From Mesorhizobium sp. WSM2240 (GTDB lineage Bacteria > Pseudomonadota > Alphaproteobacteria > Rhizobiales > Rhizobiaceae), in contig NZ_CP159253.1 of the NCBI RefSeq assembly GCF_040438645.1, positions 1,798,001 to 1,862,000 of the forward strand: a stretch of 64,000 nt of DNA, in the 5' to 3' direction. The first letter of the stretch is position 1. Each line of letters opens with the position of its first letter. Shown in pieces: positions 9,457 through 19,468 of the stretch. The translations under genes and the position numbers were made by a program. The notes beneath the pieces are model-generated. The model saw nothing but the letters and a program-made list of their open reading frames with translations. It was not told where the DNA came from and did no database searches.

Positions 9457-10688
9457 CACGAAAGACGCCGGCCGCGGTCATCTGGGCGCTGGGGCTCACC
9501 CAGATCGTCGGCTACGGCACGCTCTATTACGGGTTCAGTATCCTTGCGCCGGCGATGGCCGCCGATTTCGGTTGGCCGGAGCAGTGGATATTCGGAGCGC
9601 TGTCGGCGTCGCTGCTCGCCGGAGCGATCGTGGCTCCGGTGGCGGGCCATTGGGCGGACCGGTTCGGTGCAGGCCGCCTGATGACGTTCGGGTCGGTGTT
9701 CGCCGCCATGGCGCTTGCTGCACCGGCGCTCGCCCCGTCAGGCCCGGTATTCGTGCTGGCGCTGGTCGTTGTCGAGATCGCGGCCTCCTTCGTGCTCTAC
9801 AGTACCGCCTTTGCCGCGATCGTGCAGATCGGAGGGCAGGGCGCGCAGCGAAGCATCACGCATCTCACTCTGATCGCCGGCTTCGCCTCGACCCTTTTCT
9901 GGCCGCTGACGGCGACGCTGCACGCGCATCTGGATTGGCGGGAAGTTTATTTCGTCTTCGCCGCGCTCAATCTGGTTTTGTGCCTGCCGATCCATGTCTG
10001 GCTCGCCCGCTTCCCGGTCCAGACCAGAGCCAAGGCGGCAGGCGAGGGCGGCGCGCAGCCGGAGCCTGCGGACGGTGGACGCGCAATCGGCCGGCCCGGA
10101 ATATTCCTGCTGATGCTCGCCGGCTTCGCCATCGAGGGCTTTGTCCTCTCCTCCGTGCTGGTGCATATGGTGCCGCTGACGGCGGCGCTGGGGTTCGGAG
10201 CGGCGGGCGTGTTCGTCACCACCCTGTTTGGTCCGGCGCAGGTGCTGAGCCGCCTGACCAACATGGTCTTTGGCGGACGGCTGGCGCAAACCAGGCTGGC
10301 CGTGATCGCGGCCTGCCTGCTTCCGGTCGGTCTTGGCGTTCTCCTGTTGACGTCGCCGATGCTGGCCGGCGGCCTTGCCTTTGTTGTCCTGTTCGGGCTC
10401 GGTTCCGGCCTGACCAGCATTGTCGGCGGAACGCTGCCGCTCGAACTCTTCGGCCGGCATGGCTACGGAGCCCGGCTTGGCTGGGTATCCGCGGCGCGCC
10501 AGCTTTCATCCTCGGTCGCGCCTTTCGGCCTGTCGCTTATGATGGCGCTCGGAGGCACGGCCGTCGCGCTGGGCTGGCTGGCCGCCATCGGCGCCCTGGG
10601 TCTCATCGCCTTCGCGGCAGTCGCTTTTATGTGCCGCCAGCCGCGGAGCAGCCGCGCAGAACTCGCAGTGGAAGGCAGCCGCAGTTAG
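9453..10688 (+). CDS. MFS transporter, ars-island, 12 TM
   Basis: 411 residues with twelve hydrophobic helices and the MFS loop motif GHWADRFGAGRLM between TM2 and TM3. The start overlaps the flavoprotein stop (ATGA), so the two are co-translated and probably act on the same compound. Earlier in-frame starts (from 9303) run through the Cys-tail coding region of the previous gene and are rejected. It may export an arsenic species different from the Acr3 substrate; this is inference from position. Its stop overlaps the stop of the convergent kinase gene. Confidence 0.85.
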   Translation: MTRKTPAAVIWALGLTQIVGYGTLYYGFSILAPAMAADFGWPEQWIFGALSASLLAGAIVAPVAGHWADRFGAGRLMTFGSVFAAMALAAPALAPSGPVFVLALVVVEIAASFVLYSTAFAAIVQIGGQGAQRSITHLTLIAGFASTLFWPLTATLHAHLDWREVYFVFAALNLVLCLPIHVWLARFPVQTRAKAAGEGGAQPEPADGGRAIGRPGIFLLMLAGFAIEGFVLSSVLVHMVPLTAALGFGAAGVFVTTLFGPAQVLSRLTNMVFGGRLAQTRLAVIAACLLPVGLGVLLLTSPMLAGGLAFVVLFGLGSGLTSIVGGTLPLELFGRHGYGARLGWVSAARQLSSSVAPFGLSLMMALGGTAVALGWLAAIGALGLIAFAAVAFMCRQPRSSRAELAVEGSRS

Positions 10689-12793
10689 CTGGACGCCCGG
10701 GCCGCGGAAGCCGGTTTCACCAGAGCGGCCTGGATGCCGTCGATCAGCGCGGCGTCGGTGAACGGCTTGCTCAGAAGCGGCACGTCTCCCGGACGGTCGG
10801 CGACGGCATGGGCGTCGGCGTAACCGCTCATGATGATGGCCGGCCAGTCGGCCCGGACGCTGCGCGCAAAGCGGATGACGTCGAGGCCCGAAACCAGCGG
10901 CATGGCGAAATCGGTCAGGATAAGGTCGAATTTTTGCGGCTCGCGCTCGAGCAGGCCGAGAGCCTCGGCGCCGCCGCCGGCGCTGACGACGTTGAAGCCG
11001 TTGTCGCGCAGCACGCGGACGGTCAGCTCGCGCAGGCTGATGCTGTCGTCCACGAGCAGGATGACCGGAGATTTCTTGCCGGAGCGGGACCACTGCTTGC
11101 CCGCCGGCTTCGGCGGAGCCGAAGGCGCAGCCGGCTCCTGCAACGATCTCGGCAGCCAGATGTGCATGGCGGTCCCGCTGTCGACGACACTCTCGATGCG
11201 CAGCGTGCCGCCCGACTGCTTGGCGAAACCATAGACGGTGCTCAAACCCAGCCCCGTACCCTTGCCGACGTCCTTGGTAGTGAAGAACGGCTCGATGACC
11301 TTGGCCAGCAGATCCGGCGAGATGCCGAAACCGGTGTCCTCGACGGTCAGCACTGCATAGTCGCCGGCCGGCAGATCCTCCAGATCGTGTTCGACGGTCC
11401 TGTTGGAGCCACGCACGGTGATGGTACCGCCCGACGGCATTGCGTCGCGCGCATTGAAGATCAGGTTCAAAAGAGCGAGTTCCAGCTGCCCGGCGTCGAC
11501 ATAGGCAGGCCACACGCTTTCGTCCACCCGCCATTCGAAGCGCACAAGGCCGCCGAGAACCGGGGCCACCAGCCCGTTCATCGTTTCGCCGAGATGGGTG
11601 AGGCGCACCGTGTCCGGCTTCAGCCGCTGGCGGCGGGAGAAGGCAAGCATGCGGTTGATGAGCTCGGCGCCCTGCTTGGCGGCATGGCGCATCATCTGGA
11701 GGATCTGGGTGGTTTCCTCGGTTGTCGGCACCCTGCGCTCCAGCAGGCCGAGCCCGCTTAGGATCGCGGCGAGAAGATTGTTGAAATCGTGCGCGATGCC
11801 GCCCGTCAGCTTGCCGATGGCGTCGAGCCGCTGCGAATGCATGAGCTGGTCTTCGAGCTGCCGGCGGTCGGTGACGTCGAGCAGCGTGCCCAATATTTCT
11901 GCCGGCTTTCCGTCGTCGCCGGTCGAGATGACGCCCTGGTCGAGGAAGATGCGGTAGCCGCCGTCAGCGCAGCGCCAGCGGAATTCGCAGGTGTAGGAGC
12001 CGGTCTCGCGCGCGCCGTTTAGCGCCCTCGTCAAACGCGGCAGGTCATCCGGATGAACCCGGCTCAGCCCGAACTCCGGCTCTGCGGTCAGGCGCTCCGG
12101 CAGAAAGCCGGTCAGCCGCTCGACCGCCTCGCTGACGAAGCGTGCGCCGAAGGGTGGGTCGATCTCGCGGGAGTGGAAGCAGATGGGCACGGACCGCAAG
12201 ATGGCTTCCTGACGCTCTTCGGACCGGCGTAGCGCCTGTTCCGCCAGCAATCTCTCCGACTTGGCGCGGAGATTCTCCTCCATCAGGCGCTGTTCGATCT
12301 CGGCCTGATGCTTGATCTCGCGGGTTTTCTCGAACAAGTCGACAAAAACCGCGACTTTCGACTGGAGCATGACGGGGTCGAAGGGCTTGAAGACGTAGTC
12401 GACGGCACCAGCGTCGTAGCCGCGCAACATATGCGCATCTTCCTTGTTGATGGCCGTCAGGAAGATGATCGGCGTGCGCTTTGATTGCTCGCGCTGGCGT
12501 ATGAAGCCGGCCGTCTCATAACCATCGAGCCCGGGCATGAAGACGTCGAGCAGGATGACTGCAAACTCGTCCTTCAGCAGAAAGCGCAGGGCCTCCTCGC
12601 CGGAACGCGCGCAGACGATCTCGGCTATCTCCTCCAGCACGACGCTGATCGCCTGCAGGTTACGCTCGTCGTCATCGACAACGAGCACCTTCGTCCGCTC
12701 CATTGCGGCGTGCTCCGGCGCGGCGACAGCCGTACTTGCCGCGACCTTGGCAGCGCTCATCTTCGGCTTCCTCACCTGACGACTTTGGCTCAT
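10685..12793 (-). CDS. hybrid histidine kinase REC-PAS-HisKA-HATPase-REC
   Basis: 702 residues. An N-terminal receiver (VLVVDDDERN, phospho-acceptor Asp in ILLDVFMPGLDGYE) spans about 34-155. A coiled coil follows, then a PAS domain (~195-310), the H-box IAHDFNNLLAAILSGLGLLERR (HisKA subfamily with HDFNN), a HATPase (NLIFNARDAM, DTGFGI, GTGLGLSTVYGF) and a C-terminal receiver (VILLVDDS, ILTDFAMPLVSG). There is no membrane segment, so it is a cytosolic sensor. Its ATG overlaps the stop of the giant kinase (TGATG), implying co-translation and a shared phosphorelay. An obvious DNA-binding output is absent. Confidence 0.92.
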   Translation of the reverse strand: MSQSRQVRKPKMSAAKVAASTAVAAPEHAAMERTKVLVVDDDERNLQAISVVLEEIAEIVCARSGEEALRFLLKDEFAVILLDVFMPGLDGYETAGFIRQREQSKRTPIIFLTAINKEDAHMLRGYDAGAVDYVFKPFDPVMLQSKVAVFVDLFEKTREIKHQAEIEQRLMEENLRAKSERLLAEQALRRSEERQEAILRSVPICFHSREIDPPFGARFVSEAVERLTGFLPERLTAEPEFGLSRVHPDDLPRLTRALNGARETGSYTCEFRWRCADGGYRIFLDQGVISTGDDGKPAEILGTLLDVTDRRQLEDQLMHSQRLDAIGKLTGGIAHDFNNLLAAILSGLGLLERRVPTTEETTQILQMMRHAAKQGAELINRMLAFSRRQRLKPDTVRLTHLGETMNGLVAPVLGGLVRFEWRVDESVWPAYVDAGQLELALLNLIFNARDAMPSGGTITVRGSNRTVEHDLEDLPAGDYAVLTVEDTGFGISPDLLAKVIEPFFTTKDVGKGTGLGLSTVYGFAKQSGGTLRIESVVDSGTAMHIWLPRSLQEPAAPSAPPKPAGKQWSRSGKKSPVILLVDDSISLRELTVRVLRDNGFNVVSAGGGAEALGLLEREPQKFDLILTDFAMPLVSGLDVIRFARSVRADWPAIIMSGYADAHAVADRPGDVPLLSKPFTDAALIDGIQAALVKPASAARASS

Positions 12794-15700
12794 CAGTTGA
12801 CGGCGGCCAGTGTTTCGCCGGCGTCGGCGCGCGGCAGGCCGGCCCGCTCACGTGAACGGCCGACCCAGACGCGAAGCAGCGCCAGCAGGAGGTCGAGATC
12901 GACCGGCTTGGCAATGTAGTCGGAGGCGCCCGCTTCGAGGCACTTCTGCCGGTCTCCTTTCATCGCCTTGGCAGTCACGGAAATCAGTGGGATGTCGGCG
13001 ATAGCCGGCCGCTTGCGGATTTCGCGCATGGTTTCGTACCCGTCCATCTCCGGCATCATGATGTCGACCAGCGCAACCGCAGTGTCGGGCGTCTGCTCGA
13101 GGATAGCGATGCCGTCCCGTCCCCGTTCGGCATGAAGCACCTGTATGCCGTAGGTTTCAAGCACGCTGGTCAGCGAATAGATGTTTCGGATGTCGTCGTC
13201 GACGATCAGCACCTTTGCTCCGGTAAGCTCAGCATTTCCAACGATTGCAGATCGCTCGTCGTCCTCGAGAGCGGCACCTTCACCTTCCATGCTCGGCAGC
13301 GCGGCGGCCATCAGTTGGGTCAGCTGCGCAAAATTCTCCGCCCGCGGCGCACCGGCCAGAGCGGGGTTCTGTGCCAGCGCAGGTTCGAGCGCGTCGGCAT
13401 TGGGCGCGAAAATCAGCACTTTGGAGATGAGGTCGCCCAGATGCTGCGACAACGTCGACACCTGGTGCGCGTTATCCTTGAGGCTGCGCCCGAAGCCAAG
13501 CACGATCGCGTCGTAACCGGAAAGATCCATGTCGTCGGCATTGGCGGCCAAACGCCCGATTGCAGCAACCGACGTAACGCCGTCGCGTATTTCATCAACC
13601 AGCGACAGCCGCCGGTCGGGGTCGGCGTCGACAACCAGTACCCTGCGCTGTGTCCTGACTTTGCGGTTGTGGATGTCCTGAAACACCCGCATCAGCTCTT
13701 CCTGCGTCACCGGCTTGGTCGATACGCTGGACGCCCCCTGACGGACAAGCGAATCGAGGTGGTCCGCGCCAGATATGACGGAAATCGGAATGCCTTTCGT
13801 CTTGGGATCGTGGCGCAGAAGGTCGAACAGCACCCAGCCGTCTATGTCGGACAGTCCGAGATCGAGCGTGATCGCGTCGGGCATCAATCTGCGCGCGAGC
13901 GCCAGCGTGCCCGAACCGGCAGTGGACAGCACGCCCTTCAGCCCCGAAGAACGGGCGAGGCCAAGCAGGATTTCGCCGAATGTCGGATCGTCCTCGACGA
14001 TGAGAACGACCCGGTCGCCGGGCGCTATGGAGTCCCGATCATCGCTGAACTCCACAGTGCTATCGGAATCCGGGGAGAGGGGCGCCGCGATCTGCGGCGT
14101 GGCCGCCGTTTGCGACACGGTCGTTACAGCTGTGCGCGGTCCATCGAAGGGAATGACCAGCGTGAAGGTCGAGCCCTTGCCGGGTTTGCTTTCGACGCGA
14201 AGTTCGCCGCCAAGAAGGCGAGCGATCTCGCGGCTGATCGAAAGGCCCAGGCCGGTGCCGCCATATTTGCGGCTGGTAGTGCCGTCGGCCTGCTGGAAGG
14301 CCTCGAAGATCAGCTTTTGCTTGTCCTTGGGAATGCCGATGCCCGTGTCGGTCACAGAGATGGCCAGCGCGTCGTTTGCGGGCTTCACGATGCCGTTGCC
14401 GCCGCTGCCCGGCACGGCCTTGAGATCGAGCACGACGCGCCCTTCCGAGGTGAATTTAAAGGCGTTCGACAAAAGGTTCAGCACAATCTGCTGCAGCCGC
14501 TTCTCGTCGGTCCTGACGGTTTCGGGAAGGTTCGGGTCGACATTGATGCTGAAGCCCAGGCCCTTGTCGGAAGCGAGCTGCCGGAACGTCCGCTCCATGT
14601 GCTGCCGAAGGTGGGTGAGGGGCATGTCGCCTACTTCGATCGAGACAGTGCCGGACTCGATCTTCGACAGATCGAGAATGTCGTTGATGAGGCTGAGCAG
14701 GTCCGTTCCCGCGGAGTTGATGGTGCGCGCGAAATCGACCTGCTTCTCGTTGAGGTTGCCCTGCTGATTGCTGGCGAGCAGCTTCGACAGGATCAGAAGG
14801 GAATTGAGCGGCGTACGCAGTTCGTGGCTCATATTGGCCAGGAACTCCGATTTGTATTTGGAGGTGAGCGCAAGCTGCTCGGCCTTTTCCTCCAGCGCCC
14901 GCCGCGCCATCTCGATTTCGAGGTTCTTGGTTTCGACCTGCTTCTTCTCGTTTTCAAGAAGCTGGGCCTTTTCCTGCAGCTCTTCGTTGGTGGCGTGGAG
15001 TTCCTCCTGCTTCTTGGTCAATTCGCTCTGACGCGCCTGCAACTCGGCGGTGAGCAACTGCGACTGCTTCAGCAGCCCCTCGGTGCGCATCGTCGCCGCG
15101 ATCGTGTTCAAGACGATGCCGACGGACTCCATCAGCTGGTTGAGGAAGGACTGGTGGGTATCGCGGAACTCGCCGAAGGAGGCGAGTTCGATGACCGCTT
15201 TGACGTCGTCTTCGAACAGCGCAGGCAGAATGATGACGTTGGTCGGGCCGGCGTCGCCGAGTCCGGAGGTAATGCGCACAAAATTTTCGGGCACATTGTC
15301 GAGCAGGATGGCGCGCTTGTCGGCGGCGCTCTGGCCGATCAGGCCTTCGCGCAAATCGAGGCGCTGCTTCATCGTCGTCGAGCTCTCCGCCCCGTAGCTG
15401 GCGGCGAGTTCGAGATAGGTTTCGTTCTCGTCGCGGCTGGCGACATAGAACACGCCGTATTGCGCATTCACCAGCGGCGCCAGTTCCGACATGATCAGCC
15501 GGGAGACAGTAGTGAGATCGCGCTCGCCCTGCAGCATGCGCGAAAAGCGGGCGAGGTTAGTCTTCAGCCAGTCCTGCTCGGCGTTCTTCAGCGTCTGATC
15601 CTTCAGGTTGCGGATCATCTCGTTGATGTTGTCCTTCAGCGCCGCAACCTCGCCGGAAGCCTCGACGGCGATGGAGCGGGTCAGGTCTCCCTTGGTCACG

Positions 15701-18537
15701 GCGGTCGAGACTTCCGCGATGGCGCGCACCTGCGTCGTCAGATTCGCCGCGAGCTGGTTGACGTTGTCGGTGAGGTCGCGCCACAGTCCGGCCGCGCCCG
15801 GCACGCGCGCCTGGCCGCCGAGCTTGCCCTCGATGCCGACCTCGCGCGCCACATTGGTGACTTGGTCGGCGAAAATCGCGAGCGTCTCGATCATGCCGTT
15901 GATCGTGTCGGCGAGCGAGGCGATTTCGCCCTTCGCATCCACGGCCAGCTTGCGCTTCAGATTGCCCTGCGCCACCGCCGTGACGACGTCGGCGATGCCG
16001 CGCACCTGGTTGGTCAGGTTGGTTGCCATCAGGTTGACGTTGTCGGTCAAATCCTTCCAGGTGCCGGCGACGCCCTCGACCCGCGCCTGCCCGCCGAGCT
16101 TGCCTTCGGTGCCGACTTCACGCGCCACGCGCGTCACCTCGCCGGCGAAGGAATTGAGCTGGTCGACCATCGTGTTGATGGTCGATTTCAGCTCGAGGAT
16201 TTCGCCCTTCACGTCGACGGTGATCTTCTTGGAAAGGTCGCCGCGCGCCACGGCGGTGGTCACCTCGGCAATGTTGCGCACCTGGCCCGTCAGGTTCTCG
16301 GCCATCGAATTCACATTGTCGGTCAGATCCTTCCAGGTGCCGGCGACGCCGCGCACCTGCGCCTGTCCGCCGAGCTTGCCTTCCGTACCGACCTCGCGCG
16401 CCACGCGCGTCACCTCTGAGGCGAAGGAATTCAACTGGTCCACCATCGTGTTGATGGTGTCCTTGAGCTCCAGGATTTCGCCGCGCACATCGACGGTGAT
16501 CTTCTTGGAAAGATCGCCGAGCGCCACGGCGGTGGTCACTTCGGCGATATTGCGCACCTGGCCGGTCAGGTTGGCGGCCATGGCGTTGACGTTGTCGGTC
16601 AGGTCTTTCCACGTGCCTGCGACGCCGCGCACCTGCGCCTGTCCCCCCAGCTTGCCATCGGAACCCACTTCGCGGGCGACGCGCGTCACCTCCGATGCGA
16701 AAGAGTTGAGCTGGTCGACCATCGTGTTGATCACGTCCTTGATCTGCAGGATCTCGCCCAGCGCATCGACGGTGATCTTCTGCGTAAGGTCGCCTGTGGC
16801 GATAGCGGTCGCGACCTTGGACACGTCGCGCAACTGCACGGTCAGATTGCCGGCCATGGCGTTGACGTTGTCGGTCAGATCCTTCCAGGTGCCGCCGACG
16901 CCCTCAACATGGGCCTGGCCGCCCAGCTTGCCTTCGGTGCCGACCTCACGCGCAACGCGTGAGACCTCCGAGGCAAAGGAGTTCAACTGGTCCACCATCG
17001 TGTTGACGGTGTCCTTCAGCTCCAGGATCTCGCCCTTCACATCGACGGTGATCTTCTTGGAAAGGTCGCCGCGCGCCACGGCGGTGGTCACCTCGGCGAT
17101 GTTGCGCACCTGCCCGGTCAGGTTGGCCGCCATCAGATTGACGTTGTCGGTCAGATCCTTCCAGGTGCCGGCGACGCCTTTCACTTCCGCCTGGCCGCCG
17201 AGCTTGCCCTCGGTGCCGACTTCGCGGGCGACGCGCGTCACTTCCGATGCGAAGGAATTGAGCTGGTCCACCATCGTATTGATGGTGTCCTTCAGCTCCA
17301 GGATCTCGCCCTTCACCGCGACGGTGATCTTCTTCGACAGGTCGCCCGACGCGACCGCGGTGGTCACATCGGCGATGTTGCGCACCTGACCGGTCAGATT
17401 TTCCGCCATGAGATTGACGTTGTCGGTCAGATCCTTCCAGGTGCCGCCGACGCCGCGCACCTGCGCCTGGCCGCCGAGCTTGCCTTCGGTGCCGACCTCG
17501 CGCGCCACACGGGTAACTTCGGATGCAAAGGAATTCAGCTGGTCCACCATCGTGTTGATGGTGTTCTTCAGCTCCAGGATTTCCCCCTTCACGTCGACGG
17601 TAATCTTCTTCGACAGGTCGCCCGAAGCGACGGCGGTGGTCACTTCCGCGATGTTGCGCACCTGACCGGTCAGATTGTCGGCCATAAGATTGACGTTGTC
17701 GGTCAGATCCTTCCAGGTGCCGCCGACGCCTTCCACGCGCGCCTGGCCGCCGAGCTTGCCTTCGGTGCCGACCTCGCGCGCCACACGGGTAACTTCGGAC
17801 GCGAAGGAATTCAGCTGGTCCACCATCGTGTTGATGGTGTTCTTCAACTCGAGGATCTCACCCTTCACGTCGACGGTGATCTTCTTCGACAGGTCGCCCG
17901 AGGCAACGGCCGTGGTCACTTCGGCGATGTTTCTCACCTGGCCGGTAAGATTGGTGGCCATGGCATTGACGTTGTCGGTCAGATCCTTCCAGGTGCCCGC
18001 CACACCCTTCACCTTGGCCTGTCCGCCGAGCTTGCCTTCGGTGCCGACCTCGCGCGCCACGCGCGTCACTTCCGAGGCGAAGGAGGCGAGCTGGCCCACC
18101 ATGGTGTTGACGATCTTGCCTATGCGCAGGAATTCGCCGCGCAGCGGCCGGCCGTCGATTTCGACCATCATCGTCTGCGAGAGATCGCCCTTGGCGACCG
18201 CGCCGATAACGCGCGCCACTTCGGCGGTGGGCTGCACCATATCCTCGATCAGATCGTTGACCGAACGGACGCCTGATTCCCAGGAACCGGTGGCGTTGCG
18301 GACATGGCCGCGCTCGCCGATGCGGCCATCCTTGCCCACGACACGGGAAAGGCGCTCGAATTCGCGGGTGAGTTGATCGTTGAGCTCGACGATTTCGTTG
18401 AAGGTTTCGGCAATCTCCGAATCGAGCCCGTCATAATTGTTGACGAGGCGAACCGAAAAATCGCCGCGTCGGAAGGCCCGCAGGGCCATCAGAACCTGGC
18501 GGCGATCAAGCTGTTCCCGTGGAGCCTCGATGTTCAT
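12793..18537 (-). CDS. giant soluble poly-HAMP hybrid histidine kinase
   Basis: 1914 residues without a transmembrane segment. Residues 1-100 are a divergent HAMP-like unit, 101-196 a 96-residue unit, and 197-932 eight consecutive 92-residue units ([16 protein letters not shown]...DLTDNVN), followed by a last partial HAMP to ~980. A GAF-like domain spans ~1000-1150 and a coiled coil ~1155-1225. HisKA has His1238 in [11 protein letters not shown]; the HATPase has [16 protein letters not shown] and GGTGLGLSI. Three receivers follow: the first with [11 protein letters not shown], the second degenerate, the third intact ([12 protein letters not shown]). The architecture resembles fungal group III (Nik1/Os-1) osmosensing kinases. 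An EcfG-type promoter lies ~120 bases upstream. Confidence 0.95.
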   Translation of the reverse strand: MNIEAPREQLDRRQVLMALRAFRRGDFSVRLVNNYDGLDSEIAETFNEIVELNDQLTREFERLSRVVGKDGRIGERGHVRNATGSWESGVRSVNDLIEDMVQPTAEVARVIGAVAKGDLSQTMMVEIDGRPLRGEFLRIGKIVNTMVGQLASFASEVTRVAREVGTEGKLGGQAKVKGVAGTWKDLTDNVNAMATNLTGQVRNIAEVTTAVASGDLSKKITVDVKGEILELKNTINTMVDQLNSFASEVTRVAREVGTEGKLGGQARVEGVGGTWKDLTDNVNLMADNLTGQVRNIAEVTTAVASGDLSKKITVDVKGEILELKNTINTMVDQLNSFASEVTRVAREVGTEGKLGGQAQVRGVGGTWKDLTDNVNLMAENLTGQVRNIADVTTAVASGDLSKKITVAVKGEILELKDTINTMVDQLNSFASEVTRVAREVGTEGKLGGQAEVKGVAGTWKDLTDNVNLMAANLTGQVRNIAEVTTAVARGDLSKKITVDVKGEILELKDTVNTMVDQLNSFASEVSRVAREVGTEGKLGGQAHVEGVGGTWKDLTDNVNAMAGNLTVQLRDVSKVATAIATGDLTQKITVDALGEILQIKDVINTMVDQLNSFASEVTRVAREVGSDGKLGGQAQVRGVAGTWKDLTDNVNAMAANLTGQVRNIAEVTTAVALGDLSKKITVDVRGEILELKDTINTMVDQLNSFASEVTRVAREVGTEGKLGGQAQVRGVAGTWKDLTDNVNSMAENLTGQVRNIAEVTTAVARGDLSKKITVDVKGEILELKSTINTMVDQLNSFAGEVTRVAREVGTEGKLGGQARVEGVAGTWKDLTDNVNLMATNLTNQVRGIADVVTAVAQGNLKRKLAVDAKGEIASLADTINGMIETLAIFADQVTNVAREVGIEGKLGGQARVPGAAGLWRDLTDNVNQLAANLTTQVRAIAEVSTAVTKGDLTRSIAVEASGEVAALKDNINEMIRNLKDQTLKNAEQDWLKTNLARFSRMLQGERDLTTVSRLIMSELAPLVNAQYGVFYVASRDENETYLELAASYGAESSTTMKQRLDLREGLIGQSAADKRAILLDNVPENFVRITSGLGDAGPTNVIILPALFEDDVKAVIELASFGEFRDTHQSFLNQLMESVGIVLNTIAATMRTEGLLKQSQLLTAELQARQSELTKKQEELHATNEELQEKAQLLENEKKQVETKNLEIEMARRALEEKAEQLALTSKYKSEFLANMSHELRTPLNSLLILSKLLASNQQGNLNEKQVDFARTINSAGTDLLSLINDILDLSKIESGTVSIEVGDMPLTHLRQHMERTFRQLASDKGLGFSINVDPNLPETVRTDEKRLQQIVLNLLSNAFKFTSEGRVVLDLKAVPGSGGNGIVKPANDALAISVTDTGIGIPKDKQKLIFEAFQQADGTTSRKYGGTGLGLSISREIARLLGGELRVESKPGKGSTFTLVIPFDGPRTAVTTVSQTAATPQIAAPLSPDSDSTVEFSDDRDSIAPGDRVVLIVEDDPTFGEILLGLARSSGLKGVLSTAGSGTLALARRLMPDAITLDLGLSDIDGWVLFDLLRHDPKTKGIPISVISGADHLDSLVRQGASSVSTKPVTQEELMRVFQDIHNRKVRTQRRVLVVDADPDRRLSLVDEIRDGVTSVAAIGRLAANADDMDLSGYDAIVLGFGRSLKDNAHQVSTLSQHLGDLISKVLIFAPNADALEPALAQNPALAGAPRAENFAQLTQLMAAALPSMEGEGAALEDDERSAIVGNAELTGAKVLIVDDDIRNIYSLTSVLETYGIQVLHAERGRDGIAILEQTPDTAVALVDIMMPEMDGYETMREIRKRPAIADIPLISVTAKAMKGDRQKCLEAGASDYIAKPVDLDLLLALLRVWVGRSRERAGLPRADAGETLAAVN
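15742..17949 (-). repeat. eight tandem 276-bp repeats encoding HAMP units
   Basis: The segment coding for residues 197-932 of the giant kinase is a 276-bp direct repeat, eight units long. Most units are nearly identical in protein sequence; the sixth unit of the array counted from the N-terminal 96-mer ([20 protein letters not shown]) and the last one are the most diverged. Long stretches of DNA such as the WKDLTDNVN coding block recur almost unchanged. Confidence 0.9.
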
Positions 18538-18658
18538 GGCTTGCTCCTCAGGATTGCCGGAAAATTGGATGTGAGGCTAACGCCCGTTCGATATGCCAAG
18601 TTCGCCCCCCTGCGAATGTGGACTGCGGGCAACCTGCTAGACCCCCGCCGACGCGCTC

Positions 18659-18683
18659 AACGCACCACCCGCCCTTTGGTTCC
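18659..18683 (-). promoter_or_regulatory. EcfG (general stress sigma) type promoter for the giant kinase
   Basis: On the minus strand GGAAC is followed by 16 bases and CGTT. This matches the alphaproteobacterial EcfG/RpoE2 consensus GGAAC-N16/17-CGTT. It lies about 120 bases upstream of the 18537 start codon in the divergent intergenic region. Confidence 0.65.
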
Positions 18684-18822
18684 ATTGAATCGGACTCTGG
18701 CGAATTTTCGCCTGAGGGTTGTCTATGGGCGCTTCGAGCCATAAAACCGTTCCTGTGGCTGCCCAACATTGCGTCGGGGAATTTTCGTTGACGCTGCCGC
18801 GCGTCGACCTTTTTTGGGGATA

Positions 18823-19188
18823 ATGAACAGCGATCTGATCGAATTTGTGGAGGTATCGTTCGGATCGGTCTGGTCGGTCGAACTGCTCCTCCTGCTGTAT
18901 CGCGACCCGCAACGGGCTTGGACCTCCGAAGGGCTTATTCGGGAGCTGCGGAGCAGCGAAGTGCTCGTGGCGCGGAGTGTCGAGCGCCTTGTTGCAGCCG
19001 GTCTTGTGCTTGCAGAGACTGACGGAACGGTCCGCTATGGACCGGCATCCGCCCAGCAGAACGACCTCGTTGCGCAGTTGGAAGAGGAATACCGCAAGAC
19101 GCCGGCGGCAATCCGCCGGCTGATCCTGCAGAGCCCGGTCGAGAAGCTGAGAACCTTCGCCGACGCGTTCAAACTGAAGAAGAGTTGA
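18823..19188 (+). CDS. small winged-helix-like protein of unknown function
   Basis: 121 residues. The pattern SVWSVELLLLLYRDPQRAWTSEGLIRELRSSEVLVARSVERLVAAGLVLAETDGTVRYGP fits a winged helix-turn-helix with a C-terminal amphipathic helix. I do not recognise a named family. Start chosen at ATG 18823 because GGGGA lies just before it; the in-frame start at 18769 has no ribosome-binding site. Divergent from the giant kinase and first of three closely spaced genes, five bases before the next. A regulatory role for the locus is plausible but unproven. Confidence 0.75.
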   Translation: MNSDLIEFVEVSFGSVWSVELLLLLYRDPQRAWTSEGLIRELRSSEVLVARSVERLVAAGLVLAETDGTVRYGPASAQQNDLVAQLEEEYRKTPAAIRRLILQSPVEKLRTFADAFKLKKS

Positions 19189-19193
19189 CGGTC

Positions 19194-19460
19194 ATGGAAA
19201 CACTCAAGATCGCAATTTACGTGTTGTGCATCCTGACCAGCGCGGCCTGTTCGTATCTGCTGTTGCGCGGCTACTGGCGCAGCAGCACGCGCCTGCTGTT
19301 CTGGAGCGGCCTTTGCTTCGGCTTCCTCTCGGCCAACAGTTTCGTGGTCATTCTCGACATAATGGTGTTTCCCGCGGCCGATCTGCAGTTCTTCCGCCAC
19401 TCGGCATCGTTGGCGGCGGTAGGAACCCTGCTGTTCGGGCTGGTATGGGAAACGGAATAG
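19194..19460 (+). CDS. small membrane protein, DUF5985-like, first of a pair
   Basis: 88 residues with three hydrophobic helices (about 7-25, 35-55, 65-82) separated by short basic loops (LLLRGYWRSSTRLL). The size, helix spacing and pairing with the next gene match the DUF5985 family of unknown function, recalled from general knowledge. The ATG at 19194 is chosen; a TTG at 19185 overlapping the previous stop is an alternative. Part of an apparent three-gene unit 18823-19723. Confidence 0.7.
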   Translation: METLKIAIYVLCILTSAACSYLLLRGYWRSSTRLLFWSGLCFGFLSANSFVVILDIMVFPAADLQFFRHSASLAAVGTLLFGLVWETE

Positions 19461-19468
19461 GAGCGGCC

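Noticed and set aside
9188..11761. 857-residue open frame spanning the flavoprotein end, the MFS gene and the kinase end
   Set aside because: Composition is Arg/Ala/Pro-rich as expected for out-of-frame GC-rich DNA, and it crosses two well-supported genes on opposite strands.
13132..16419. 1095-residue open frame antisense to the giant kinase
   Set aside because: It is a mirror of the repetitive GC-rich kinase sequence, has repeated His/Asp/Leu-rich content with no family resemblance, and the opposite strand is a clear kinase.
15742..17949. CRISPR-like regular repeats
   Set aside because: The period is 276 bp, the repeats are contiguous without spacers, and they are in frame within a kinase gene.
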